From: JBMNKL01 sp050952225
GTDB taxonomy: Bacteria > Bacillota > Clostridia > Acetivibrionales > DTU013
Assembly: GCA_050952225.1 (NCBI GenBank)
Contig: JBMNKL010000002.1
Location: forward strand, 1 to 64,000
Reading direction: 5' to 3'
DNA length: 64,000 nucleotides
The position numbers were made by a program, and so were the translations under genes. The notes beneath the pieces are model-generated. The model ran no database searches and was not told the origin of the DNA. It was given only the letters and a program-made list of their open reading frames with translations. This document shows, piece by piece, positions 30,460-39,793 of the stretch; position 1 is the first letter of the stretch, and each line of letters opens with the position of its first letter.

Positions 30460-31941
30460 TTATTTCATGGAATGTTCCCGGATCATTTTTTCCCTCAATT
30501 CCCATAATGGGCGGGAAAGGTCCACGTAGTACCCGTGGGGGTTCTTAAAGCGCTTGACCTCGTCCCAGAGTGTATCTACCTGTTCACGGCAGTATTTCCT
30601 GACCGATTCCAGGTCGGGACATTCATATACGAGCCTGCCCCTGTCGAATACGCGGACCAGCAGCTTTTTCGCACGAAAATTTCTTACTACTTTTCTTTTC
30701 CAGGTAAATTCAGGATCAAACAGTTCGTATGGTTCGGATTCATCTATTTCCTCATCGTGCAGGGTAATCACATCGGCAATCGCCTTGCCGGTTTCCTTGT
30801 CAAAAAGCCTCCAAACCTGCTTATATCCGGGGCTTGTTATCTTCCCGACGTTTTCGCTTACTTTTATCTTCGGTATTATCCGCCCATTTTCTTCAACGGC
30901 GCAAAGCTTATACACACCTCCGAACACAGGGTCGGAAGCGGACGTGATAAGCCTTTCGCCTACCCCGAACAGGTCCACCTTTGCGCCTTGCGCCAGTAAA
31001 TTGGTAATCAGGTGTTCGTCAAGGGAGTTTGACGCCACAATCGGGCAATCGTCAAAACCGGCTTCATCAAGCATTTTTCTTGCATTAGCCGACAGGTACG
31101 TTATATCCCCGGAATCGATCCTGATTCCCTTCGGCCTGAATCCTCTCGGCACCACTTCCTCCCTGAATGCGGTTATCGCATTCGGTACTCCCGATTTCAG
31201 GACGTTGTACGTGTCCACTAGCAGCACGCAGTTTGAGGGATACGCCCTTGCATATGCCCTGAAGGCCTCCAGCTCCGACGGAAACATCTGGATCCAGCTG
31301 TGGGCCATTGTTCCAAGTACCGGTATGCCGTAATCCTTGCCTGCTTTTGTACAGGAAGTCCCGACGCATCCCCCTATATACGCTGCCCTTGCTCCGCTTA
31401 ACGCCCCGTCGTATCCCTGCGCTCTTCTCGAGCCGAATTCCATTACTGCCCTTCCCTTCGCCGCCCTTACAATCCTGTTCGCTTTTGTGGCAATCAGGCT
31501 TTGGTGGTTGATGGCAAGCAGCAGCATGGTTTCAATAAACTGCGCTTCTATTACGGGGCCTCTTACAATCGCTATAGGTTCGTTCGGGAAAATAGGGGTG
31601 CCTTCGGGCATCATCCATACATCGCACGTAAACCTGAAATCCCTGAGGTATTCCAGGAATTCCGGCGAAAACTGCCCGCAGCTTTCCAGGTACTCCAGGT
31701 CTTCCTGCGAGAAATGCAGGTTCCCGATATATTCAATAAACTGCTCAACGCCGGCCATAATTGCAAAACCGCCGTTATCGGGCACTTTCCGGAAAAACAT
31801 GTCAAAATAGACGATCTTATCCCTCATGCCGTTTTGCAGGTAACCGTTTCCCATGGTCAATTCATAAAAATCGGTCAGCATAGCCAGGTTTATGCCATTT
31901 TTCAGGTTATCCCTCAAGCTGTTTTTCTTGCCTGCCACCAT
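30460..31941 (-). CDS. pncB: Nicotinate phosphoribosyltransferase (PncB), 493 aa
   Basis: PncB makes nicotinate mononucleotide from nicotinate and PRPP in the Preiss-Handler NAD salvage route. The protein starts at ATG 31941 (GGAGGTG upstream) and shows LAMLTDFYELTMGNGYLQNG, FDMFFRKVPDNGGFAIMAG, FGSRRAQGYDGALSGARAA (substrate-binding Arg region), GTMAHSWIQMF (the catalytic His region), and the phosphate-binding RIDSGD and LFGVGERLITS. Length and order are normal. It follows the nicotinamidase-like gene by 15 bp, so nicotinamide would be deamidated and then used by this enzyme. Confidence 0.95.
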   Translation of the reverse strand: MVAGKKNSLRDNLKNGINLAMLTDFYELTMGNGYLQNGMRDKIVYFDMFFRKVPDNGGFAIMAGVEQFIEYIGNLHFSQEDLEYLESCGQFSPEFLEYLRDFRFTCDVWMMPEGTPIFPNEPIAIVRGPVIEAQFIETMLLLAINHQSLIATKANRIVRAAKGRAVMEFGSRRAQGYDGALSGARAAYIGGCVGTSCTKAGKDYGIPVLGTMAHSWIQMFPSELEAFRAYARAYPSNCVLLVDTYNVLKSGVPNAITAFREEVVPRGFRPKGIRIDSGDITYLSANARKMLDEAGFDDCPIVASNSLDEHLITNLLAQGAKVDLFGVGERLITSASDPVFGGVYKLCAVEENGRIIPKIKVSENVGKITSPGYKQVWRLFDKETGKAIADVITLHDEEIDESEPYELFDPEFTWKRKVVRNFRAKKLLVRVFDRGRLVYECPDLESVRKYCREQVDTLWDEVKRFKNPHGYYVDLSRPLWELREKMIREHSMK

Positions 31942-31956
31942 GCCACCTCCATTGGT

Positions 31957-32631
31957 TTAAAGTGTTACCGTCTTAACCGGTTCAATGCCGGACCCTTCCA
32001 TGATATGAAGTGAAACCGCGTTAAGCAGGTCTCCGTCATGCTGTGGCGAATCATATGTATCCACGGCGTCAATCGGTACAATGATCCGTGACTTTTCGTT
32101 CCTTATGTTGAACCAGGTTTTCAGAGACAGGGCAAATTGAAGCACGCAAATATCCGTGCAGCCGCCGACAACAATAAAATTCCTTATCCTCCCGTTACGC
32201 TCAAGCCAATCTTGGAAACCCTTCTCCAGCAAACCGTTGGTGGAATTCTTCTGAATGAGCAGGTACCCCGGGTGCTTTTTCAGCTCATCGACAACTTCGC
32301 TTTCAGGTGTGCCGGCCAGGCAATGGACAGGGTACGAATCAAATTCCGGCGATTTTTCCGCATGGCTGTCGGCAAACGCAATCCTTGCGATCCCCCTTTT
32401 CGCGCACTCTTCGGACAAACCGGCAATAACCGGTATCAACGCCTCCATCCTCGCGCTTTTCAGGGTTCCTTCCCTTGTGAATCCATTAATTACGTCCACC
32501 ATGACCAGGGCTGTCTTTCCAGGGTCAAGGCAATTCAATGGCAGATCCTTCAAAGTATTGATATGATCATAGATATTACCGAGCGTTGACGCGCTTTTCC
32601 TTATAAAGTCCTCTCTCTCTGGCAAAATCAT
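31957..32631 (-). CDS. pncA: Isochorismatase-family hydrolase, probable nicotinamidase, 224 aa
   Basis: Nicotinamidase converts nicotinamide to nicotinate. The cysteine-hydrolase triad can be seen: Asp in ALVMVDVINGFTREG, Lys in LIQKNSTNGL, and Cys in VVGGCTDICVLQFALSL; FADSHAEKSPEF supplies a possible metal-binding Asp-x-His. An N-terminal extension of about 40 residues is longer than in E. coli PncA. The 15-bp spacing to pncB strongly supports the NAD-salvage role over other isochorismatase-fold reactions. ATG 32631 follows GGGGAGGAG. Confidence 0.88.
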   Translation of the reverse strand: MILPEREDFIRKSASTLGNIYDHINTLKDLPLNCLDPGKTALVMVDVINGFTREGTLKSARMEALIPVIAGLSEECAKRGIARIAFADSHAEKSPEFDSYPVHCLAGTPESEVVDELKKHPGYLLIQKNSTNGLLEKGFQDWLERNGRIRNFIVVGGCTDICVLQFALSLKTWFNIRNEKSRIIVPIDAVDTYDSPQHDGDLLNAVSLHIMEGSGIEPVKTVTL

Positions 32632-32675
32632 GCTATTCTCCTCCCCATTTCCGGATACACAGCCGGATTGCTTTC

Positions 32676-33191
32676 TTATTCTATCTCCATCCGCATTTTA
32701 TAGTCATCCATGACAAAGCCTCCGCCAATATCTTTCACCATTTCTTCGACAATTACAAATCCAAGCTTCTTGTATACCTCTATGGAATTAACGTTGTGCT
32801 TGTTTACCGTAAGCCAGATGTGGTCAAGACGGTTTTCCCGGGCTATCACAACGGATTTTTCAAGCATCAGGCGCGCTATTCCGCGCCCGCGTCTGCTTTT
32901 TTCAACGTACAGCTTGCTGAGGAAAAGCCCGCCGCTTTCAAAATCCGGTTTTATGGCGCAGTAGCCTACTTTCTTCTCTCCGTCGCAGGCGATAAAATAC
33001 CTGTACCCGTCCACGGCAATGTCTTCTAGCATTTTTTCGGCGCTCTGGAACCTGTCCAGCATATACCTTACCTGTTCCGCCCCTATAATCGGCGTATAAT
33101 GCTCAGTCCAGATGCTTTCGGCAAGTTCGGCCAGCTCTGCCGCCGTCTCGCTGTCACCGGCTCCCATTTCACGCAAGTGTATTTCACCCAT
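32676..33191 (-). CDS. GNAT-family N-acetyltransferase, 171 aa
   Basis: An acetyl-CoA-dependent acyltransferase of unknown substrate. Motif A is clear (LYVEKSRRGRGIARLMLEKS, the pyrophosphate-binding R/Q-x-x-G-x-G/A), followed by the second half HIWLTVNKHNVNSIEVYKKLGF, typical of amino-group acetyltransferases. I start it at ATG 33191 (MGEIHLREMG), with GAAGAAGG about 9 nt upstream; an ATG at 33215 is also in frame. It is the first gene of the operon with the nicotinamidase-like gene (44-bp gap), pncB and yjbQ; whether it serves NAD metabolism is unknown. Confidence 0.88.
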   Translation of the reverse strand: MGEIHLREMGAGDSETAAELAELAESIWTEHYTPIIGAEQVRYMLDRFQSAEKMLEDIAVDGYRYFIACDGEKKVGYCAIKPDFESGGLFLSKLYVEKSRRGRGIARLMLEKSVVIARENRLDHIWLTVNKHNVNSIEVYKKLGFVIVEEMVKDIGGGFVMDDYKMRMEIE

Positions 33192-33370
33192 ATATATATA
33201 CCCTTCTTCCCCCATTTATAAGCAAAGATATCTCCGCTAATGCCGCTTCAAACCCGTTGAAACTGCTTTGCGGAAACATTAATCTATTTTGCTTTATTGG
33301 ATTTATTATCTACATTAATTCTATCACATATCCGTTTGCACACCAATTCCCCGCGTCAGGCTGGATCGTT

Positions 33371-35164
33371 TCAGCCGGTCTCCTTCCCTTCCAGGAACCT
33401 GAACTGCGAGATGTAGAAGTTGTAGTAATGCCCCTTAAGCCTGATAAGTTCCTCATGGGTCCCCGATTCCGCAATGACGCCGTTCTCAATTACCATGATG
33501 CAGTCCGCGTTGCGTATTGTCGAAAGCCTGTGGGCAATGACAAACGAAGTCCTTCCCTTTAAAAGGTTCCTTATCCCCCGCTGGACAAGCTTCTCGGTAT
33601 GGGTGTCTATGCTTGCCGTCGCCTCGTCCAGTATAAGTATCCGGGGATTGGCAAGCAACGTCCTCGCAAACGCGATCAGCTGTCTCTGGCCTGCCGAAAG
33701 CCGCGCTCCCCGTTCATTCACGTCCGTGTCGTAGCCTTTCTCGAGTTTCATTATGAAATCATGGGCCGATACAGCCTTTGCCGCCGCGATTATCTCATCA
33801 TCCGTCGCGTCCAGTTTTCCGTACCGGATATTCTCCTTTATCGTCGTCGAAAACAGGAAAGTGTCCTGCGGCATCATTCCTATCTGCTTCCTGAGGCTTT
33901 CCAGCGTAACATCATTCACATTAATGCCGTCGACAAGGACCTCGCCGGACGTTACCTCGTAAAACCTGCTTATAAGGTTGGCCACGGTCGTCTTTCCGGC
34001 ACCGGTTGAACCGACAAGCGCTATCGTTTTTCCTGCCTCCACGTCAAAGCTTACGTTCCTCAACACCTGCTGACCCTCATCATAGCCGAAGCACACGTTC
34101 CTGAACGAGACATTGCCTTTTATTTCCGGCATTTCAACAGCGTCCGGCTTATCCTTGATATCCGGCTCAATGTCGAGGATTTCGAAAATCCTTTCCGCAC
34201 CGGACATATTCGTAACAAGCTGGTTGTAAAAATTGCTGATGTTCATTATCGGCTGCCAGAACATCGAAACGTAGCCCGTAAACGCAACAAGAAGCCCCGG
34301 CGTGATCGAACCGGTTTCTATAAGCCTTGAGCCGAACCAAAATACCAGTATGGTCCCGACGCCCCACGACAAGTCAACGGTCGGCCAGAACCAGTCATTA
34401 ATCCTTACAGCCCTGTTGAACGCCGTTCTCCACTCTTCAAGCAGCTTGAAGAATATGCCGGAAGTCTCCTTTTCGGCGGCAAAGCTCTGCACCACGCGTA
34501 TGCCCGAGAAATCCTCGTGGGTGAAAGCATTCAGGTTCGAATTCTTTTTTCTGAACACCTGCCACCTTTTTCTTGACACGGTTGTTATAAAGAACATGAC
34601 AACCGCGGTAAACGGCAATGTCGCAAGTGCGTACAGCCCCAGCCTGTAATTCATCGTCATCATGACAACCGCAACCAAGGTGATTTTAACGAGCTCCGGG
34701 ATAAGGCTGGTCACGCTGTTGGCGAACACGTCATTCAACGAATTGACGTCCCCTATTATGCGCGCCAGTATCTTACCGGCCGGCCTGTTGTCAAAAAACG
34801 GGAACGACAGCGTCTGGATATGGGAATAAAGCTGCTGGCGGATCGTAAAGATGATGCTGTTGGACACCTTCCCCATAATGCTTATCCTGAGGCGCGAACA
34901 AACCGTCGCAGCCCCGTTTGCCAGGAGCATGATCCCGCCCAGGACCATCAGGCCTTTCCAGTCACCTGTTTTTATGTACTTGTCTATCCCCATCTTCAAA
35001 AAGTAGGGATTCAAAAGCTCGACAGCAATTACCACGGCCATCAGGCCCAACGTTGCGGCAATTGGCTTGCCGTACGGCTTCATATATTTCGCCAGCCTTT
35101 TTATTATATCAAGGCTAAGGCTTTCCTTAATGATTTCGTCTTCCCTGAATGTGTTGACAGCCAT
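33371..35164 (-). CDS. ABC exporter half-transporter with consensus ATPase site (BmrD-like), 597 aa
   Basis: A type IV ABC exporter: six membrane helices in the first about 330 residues and a nucleotide-binding domain after it (Walker A VGSTGAGKTTV, signature RLSAGQRQL, Walker B ILILDEATASID with the catalytic Glu, switch His in IAHRLSTIRNAD). The signature is LSAGQ rather than LSGGQ. The ATG overlaps the stop of the preceding ABC gene (TAATG), so the two are translated together and very likely form a heterodimer like BmrCD or YheIH. Multidrug or peptide export is the usual role. The first residues (MAVNTFREDEIIKESLSLDI) form the cytosolic elbow. Confidence 0.93.
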   Translation of the reverse strand: MAVNTFREDEIIKESLSLDIIKRLAKYMKPYGKPIAATLGLMAVVIAVELLNPYFLKMGIDKYIKTGDWKGLMVLGGIMLLANGAATVCSRLRISIMGKVSNSIIFTIRQQLYSHIQTLSFPFFDNRPAGKILARIIGDVNSLNDVFANSVTSLIPELVKITLVAVVMMTMNYRLGLYALATLPFTAVVMFFITTVSRKRWQVFRKKNSNLNAFTHEDFSGIRVVQSFAAEKETSGIFFKLLEEWRTAFNRAVRINDWFWPTVDLSWGVGTILVFWFGSRLIETGSITPGLLVAFTGYVSMFWQPIMNISNFYNQLVTNMSGAERIFEILDIEPDIKDKPDAVEMPEIKGNVSFRNVCFGYDEGQQVLRNVSFDVEAGKTIALVGSTGAGKTTVANLISRFYEVTSGEVLVDGINVNDVTLESLRKQIGMMPQDTFLFSTTIKENIRYGKLDATDDEIIAAAKAVSAHDFIMKLEKGYDTDVNERGARLSAGQRQLIAFARTLLANPRILILDEATASIDTHTEKLVQRGIRNLLKGRTSFVIAHRLSTIRNADCIMVIENGVIAESGTHEELIRLKGHYYNFYISQFRFLEGKETG

Positions 35165-36903
35165 TATGACACCTCTTCTTCCAATGCTTCCACGAAATCG
35201 CGGTATTGCTCCCGGTAAGTTTCATAATATCGCCCGCGGAGTCTGAGTAGTTCGTCATGCGTACCGCGTTCGACTATCCTGCCGTTTTCAAAATAAAGAA
35301 TTTCGTCGGCGTTTTTAACCGCCGAAACCCGATGCGCTATGATGAACCTGGTTATGCCCTTCCTTCGCTCCATTGCTTTTTGTATCGCAAATTCCGTCTC
35401 CATGTCCAGCGCCGACGTTGAATCGTCCATTACGAGGACTTTCGCGTCCCTGACCAATGCCCTGGCTATGGATATTCTCTGCTTCTGTCCTCCCGACAGC
35501 CCGATGCCGCGTTCCCCGATAACCGTTTCATAGCCCTCCGGCATCTGCGAAACAAATTCATCCACCATTGCGTCCCTGCAGGCCGCGGCAAAAACATCAT
35601 CCGGTACTTCGCCCGCGCCGAATTTAATGTTTTCCTCGATTGTATCGGAAAACAGGAACGTGTCCTGCATAACCGCCGACACGTTTTTCCTGAGCGTCGA
35701 CCAGGTCCATTTCCCTCACGTCGATCCCGTCAAACAGCACCTGCCCCGCCGTGCAGTCGTAATACCTCCCTATAAGGTTCACCAGCGAGGTCTTGCCGGC
35801 GCCTGTTATGCCCATGATTGCGATTGTGCTGCCCGGCTTTGCGTCAATATTTATATCCCTGAGCACCGGGACCCCCGCGAAATCAAAACTGACGTTCCTG
35901 AACTCGACGTGGCCTTTTGGCTCGTCGGGCACTTTTGGGTTTTCGCAATTTGTAATAGTGGGCTTTTCATCGAAAATTTTGTCGATTTTCTTAATGGAGG
36001 CCGCGCACATCGCAAGCACGCTGGTAAGCCACCCCATCATACGCATCGGCCATATCAGCATGAAAATGTAATTGCTGAACGCCACCAGCGTCCCTATCGA
36101 CATCCCGCCGCCGATCACGAAAGTAGCCGCCGAAGCTGACAACCAGGACAAGCACCAGGTTGGAAAGGAACTCGATGGTCGGGAAGTATTTCGCCATTGT
36201 CTCTGCCTGGTCAAAATTTATCCGGTAATTTTTTTCGTTCTCGCGCCGGAACTTCCATATCTCGTGCTTCTCCCTTCCGAATGCCTTGACCACCCGCACG
36301 CCGGCTATGTTCTGCTGGGCAGTCGTGTTCAATACCGCCCTCTGGTCGCTGATTCTTCCATATACCGCGCCGATTTTGCGCTCGAGCTTAAACACCACGA
36401 TTTCTATCACAGGCATTGACAACAGGCTTACCAGTGCAAGCTTCCAGTTAATCGTAAACAGTATGACCGACGCGACTACAAAGTAGATGATCTGCTCCAG
36501 GAAAAGCATCGCCCCGAAGCACAACGCGTGCATGACGTTCTCGGTGTCTTCCTTGATGCGCGACATGAGTTCTCCCGTGTTTATCTCGTCGAAATAGGAG
36601 AAAGATAACGTCTGTATATGATCAAAAAGGCTTTTTCTCAGGTTGACAATCACCTTTGAACTGGAAACGTCAAAGCCATAACTCCTTGCATAGCCCAGCA
36701 ACGCGCGCCCTATTGTAATTGCAGCCAGCGCCGGCAGCGCTATTTTCAGGTATTCCATCTCGCCGTTCAATATGACCTTGTCGATAATGGCACTCGCAAA
36801 ATACGGGTTGTACATATCAAGAACGATTGCGCCTACTCAGCGCGGCAAACGAAAGCGTATAAGTCAGCCATTGCTTTTTTATAAAATAAAGAAGTTTTTT
36901 CAA
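35164..36903 (-). CDS. ABC exporter half-transporter with degenerate ATPase site (BmrC-like), three frameshifts
   Basis: The partner of the gene at 33371-35164. The start is TTG 36903 (LKKLLYFIKKQWLTYTLSF), with GGGGAGG upstream; no ATG fits. It has the exporter membrane domain and a nucleotide-binding domain with Walker A GITGAGKTSL, signature LSGGQKQR and Walker B VLVMDDSTSALD. The residue after the Walker B Asp is Asp, not the catalytic Glu, the mark of the degenerate site of heterodimeric exporters such as BmrC and TM287. The frame breaks near 36838, 36121 and 35697; each time removal of one or two bases restores the family sequence. About 580 residues. It is preceded by a leader peptide and a terminator hairpin. 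Confidence 0.9.
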
Positions 36904-37045
36904 GTCGATTCCTCCCCGGCCTGTTATTTATATCTCCAGGCTCCCTTTGTATAACCTGCCGCATGCCAAACTAATAAGATACCTGCAAACCGATAAACGC
37001 TAAAGATGCCACGGCAGACACGCCGATACACGCCCCGCGGCCATC

Positions 37046-37085
37046 GGACAATTAAACAAAGGCCGCGGCAGTAACCCGCGGCCTT
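37046..37085 (-). terminator. Attenuator-type terminator in the leader of the ABC exporter operon
   Basis: Minus strand: AAGGCCGCGG pairs with CCGCGGCCTT (10 bp, 7-nt loop at 37069-37075), then TTTGTTTAATT. It lies 25 bp after the leader peptide stop and 142 bp before the ABC start, so it would stop transcription before the exporter unless bypassed. A third GGCCGCGGGG segment occurs just downstream (37032-37041). Confidence 0.8.
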
Positions 37086-37110
37086 CTCATTCAATCAGAC
37101 AAGAAATCAG

Positions 37111-37218
37111 TCAATGGCTGCTTCCGAGAAAGGCAGGGTTACCGGGCGATGCAGATACACCGGCGCTATGCGGCTTATCTGCCGTTACTTTGTTAAACAT
37201 GTGAATAATCCGTATCAT
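37111..37218 (-). CDS. Leader peptide of the ABC exporter operon, 35 aa
   Basis: A 35-codon frame starts at ATG 37218 behind GGGAGGCAGGAG and ends at TGA 37111-37113. It begins MIRIIHMFNKVTADKPHS and ends PAFLGSSH; it is soluble, mildly basic, and has no membrane helix. It lies between a strong promoter (37264-37292) and a terminator hairpin (37046-37085), upstream of a BmrCD-like pair. In B. subtilis the bmrCD genes are preceded by the leader bmrB, and antibiotics that stall ribosomes on it prevent termination. The arrangement here is the same in plan, so I infer a regulatory leader rather than a working protein. Confidence 0.75.
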   Translation of the reverse strand: MIRIIHMFNKVTADKPHSAGVSASPGNPAFLGSSH

Positions 37219-37263
37219 GCTCCTGCCTCCCTTCCTTCAGTATTGTGAAAACCCACAAGAAAC

Positions 37264-37292
37264 ATGGTAAAGCAAAATACCAAATAAGTCAA
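37264..37292 (-). promoter_or_regulatory. Promoter of the leader peptide and ABC exporter operon
   Basis: Minus strand: TTGACT (37287-37292) and TACCAT (37264-37269) with a 17-bp spacer, 45 bp before the leader ATG. Confidence 0.7.
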
Positions 37293-37555
37293 GAAAATAC
37301 TTACAAAAATAAACATTAAAAAAATGTTACAAAGTTATCAGCGGTTTCACCTTCCTCTTGTCCTTTGTCCAAATTTTTATTATGTACTTTACCTGGAAAC
37401 TATGATACATTTGCAAGGCAGTAGCCAAAAAGATTATTGAGAAAAGGGATTAGTCCTTCCTGACGGTTATCATGCCCTGGTAAATAAATCATCCATTAGT
37501 AAACTATCACTATGGCATGTTTGCAATGGAGGGTTTTGCCGTCTATGGGCAGATG
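37293..37555. other. Spacer between exporter promoter and PKS-operon end
   Basis: About 260 bp, AT-rich. The PKS operon would end here, but I see no convincing hairpin with a T tract; CATGCC (37470-37475) and GGCATG (37513-37518) could pair over a 37-nt loop only. No gene was seen. Confidence 0.4.
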
Positions 37556-39793
37556 CTACTCAATCCGGTTTTTAAGGCTATCGGCAATCGAAATAGCTGA
37601 AACCTTCCTTTTACTTATGAATTTTGAAACCTCAAAGGTTATATAGATTATAACAAAACTGATAAACAGGTTAATGTTGTTCAATTTCGTCGGAATAGTG
37701 ATATTCATGCTTGATGACATTGTCTCAAAAAGTTTGTCCATTACAGGAAAAATAAGCGGTAATGATAATGCATATCCGATAACTACTAAAAAAGCATTAC
37801 TTCCTGTAATCAAGGAAAAAATCCGCTTATCACTATAGCCTAGAACTTTCAGCAACGAAACATTATTTTTATTTTCTTCAATAATCATGGAAGTCACAAT
37901 ATATATGACAATTAATCCAATGACAAATGCCATGACCGCTACTATACCAACCATATATTTAATCGGGCTCAACATGCTTTCATATCCGGCTAAAACGTCT
38001 TCCTTGCTTATTTCGGAAAGCAACTCATCCGGATTAACGTCCAGTTTATCCCTGGATACCATTTTTATATAACTATTCTTGGGATACTTGCATAACCTGT
38101 TGAACTCATCAATGGGAATAAAAATAAAGTCGCCTATATGTGAATCGGCAATTTTATCAATTTTTATGGTGAACTCCTCCAGGTTATGCTTATTCTTTAC
38201 ATTTATTGAATCACCTTCTTGAATATTGAGCTTTTTTGCCAGAGACAACGTAATTATATGGTTATTTTTATCGATATCTTTTCCCTTTGCATCCTTCAGC
38301 ATAATTAGCTCTGAATCTCTTTCAACACCGTAAATAACAATGGAATTCAAGCTCTTGCCGTCTTTTTCGACGGTAAACGTTGAAAGCGACATCCGTTCCG
38401 CGCTTTTTCTCTTAACCTCCTTCAATGTTTTGAAAACATACTCATAATTGTATAAATAAGTTTGGTTATAGCTCTCTTCCATAAGATAATCCAGGGAATC
38501 CCGCGTAACAAAGCCAAAGAGCAGCAGCATTGAAGCGAATGTTACTCCCAGGATCATAAATATGGTTCTGGGTATATTTCTGATTATGTCCCTGAGCCTG
38601 AACTTGGTATTGAACTTAAACCTGTTCAATCTGACCCTTTTCTCAAGCGCACTGACCTTTGTCTTGTTGCCTCCCCCCCTGATAAGTACCAAAGGGGGCA
38701 TGGTTAATGCCTTCATAGCAACCAGAATTGTAGTAGGTATTAAAAAAATAAATGGCAATACTATGCTTATAAAAATGTACTTAATATTGTAATCTATATT
38801 GATAACAGGCATATTATACTTGAAATTAAGCAACCCGGCTATTGGCCGGGCTAACAATATCCCTGGCGCCAGGCCCGCCATACTTCCGGATAAAGCCAGA
38901 ATGACCGGGTAACTCAAATAGTGGCGCAAGATTTCCTGTTTGCGATATCCCAATGCATAAAAGGTCCCTATCTGGACAAATTCTTCCTTCAGTATTCTCC
39001 ATAAAACAACGGCAATGAGAACACATGTAAGTATTAATACATTCACCGGAACGAACCTGCCTACCTGAACAAAGCTTTCCACTGTACCGTCGATATTCGT
39101 TATTCGCGGATTTTCCTCCTTGCCGGACCATTTCAGTATCGTATTGTCTTTTTTCAAATACTTCTTAAATTCTTCAATATTGTTTTCATTGAATTTAACA
39201 CTATAAAATGTTGTTTTATTTTTCAGCCTTTTGTACGCCTTCTCTGAAACAACAGAAACACCAAAAGCTTTAGGGTTCAAAACCAGGTCGGCTTCGGATT
39301 TAAGCGGAAATATATAGTCAGGTGCGGCAAAAAAACCCACGACATAAAAATTTCTATTGTAAATCTCAATTGTGCTTCCTAAATATAAATCATTAGCCCT
39401 TGCAAATTCCCTGTCAATTAATATTTCATTGCTGTTGGCAATCGGTCTTCCCTCTATCAGCGAATACCTGTTCAGCTTGCTGGTTTCCTCCAGGATTCTA
39501 AGGGTAGTATCGTCGGTCAGCTTGTAATCTTCCATTCCCCTTTCTTCAAGGATAAGGTTAAATCTGGATTCTATCCCCCTGATGTCATAAAGGTTGTTTT
39601 GAACAATAAAGTAAGCATCTTCAACCCTATTGTTTTCAAAATACCGTTCGATTCCGTTTTTTATGCTTGGTGTCGAGAGATTGAACGCAATGTAAAGCAT
39701 GCAGCTGATAGTTATTAAAACAAATGAGCCAATAAATTTTGATTTATGTTCGGTCATGGTTCTTTTAATTTTTTTATTTAAAACCATCACCAT
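37556..39793 (-). CDS. FtsX-type ABC permease (MacB/LolCE-like) of the PKS-linked exporter, 745 aa
   Basis: A permease with two copies of the FtsX membrane unit: an N-terminal helix (FIGSFVLITISCMLYIAF), a long extracytoplasmic domain (residues about 45-240), three helices (VNVLILTCVLIAVVLWRIL and on), a further helix (MILGVTFASMLLLFGFV), a second outer domain and three C-terminal helices (MVGIVAVMAFVIGLIVIYIV and on). It has no ATPase domain of its own; the ATPase is the preceding gene, whose end it overlaps by 7 bp. With the adaptor it should form a mechanotransmission-type exporter. Codon use looks more AT-rich than in the PKS genes. The likely cargo is the polyketide made upstream. Confidence 0.88.
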   Translation of the reverse strand: MVMVLNKKIKRTMTEHKSKFIGSFVLITISCMLYIAFNLSTPSIKNGIERYFENNRVEDAYFIVQNNLYDIRGIESRFNLILEERGMEDYKLTDDTTLRILEETSKLNRYSLIEGRPIANSNEILIDREFARANDLYLGSTIEIYNRNFYVVGFFAAPDYIFPLKSEADLVLNPKAFGVSVVSEKAYKRLKNKTTFYSVKFNENNIEEFKKYLKKDNTILKWSGKEENPRITNIDGTVESFVQVGRFVPVNVLILTCVLIAVVLWRILKEEFVQIGTFYALGYRKQEILRHYLSYPVILALSGSMAGLAPGILLARPIAGLLNFKYNMPVINIDYNIKYIFISIVLPFIFLIPTTILVAMKALTMPPLVLIRGGGNKTKVSALEKRVRLNRFKFNTKFRLRDIIRNIPRTIFMILGVTFASMLLLFGFVTRDSLDYLMEESYNQTYLYNYEYVFKTLKEVKRKSAERMSLSTFTVEKDGKSLNSIVIYGVERDSELIMLKDAKGKDIDKNNHIITLSLAKKLNIQEGDSINVKNKHNLEEFTIKIDKIADSHIGDFIFIPIDEFNRLCKYPKNSYIKMVSRDKLDVNPDELLSEISKEDVLAGYESMLSPIKYMVGIVAVMAFVIGLIVIYIVTSMIIEENKNNVSLLKVLGYSDKRIFSLITGSNAFLVVIGYALSLPLIFPVMDKLFETMSSSMNITIPTKLNNINLFISFVIIYITFEVSKFISKRKVSAISIADSLKNRIE

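Noticed and set aside
30554..31333. Plus-strand open frame of 259 codons
   Set aside because: Antisense to pncB, which is complete and well conserved.
37470..37518. Terminator after the PKS-operon permease gene
   Set aside because: Only a 6-bp stem with a 37-nt loop and no T tract.
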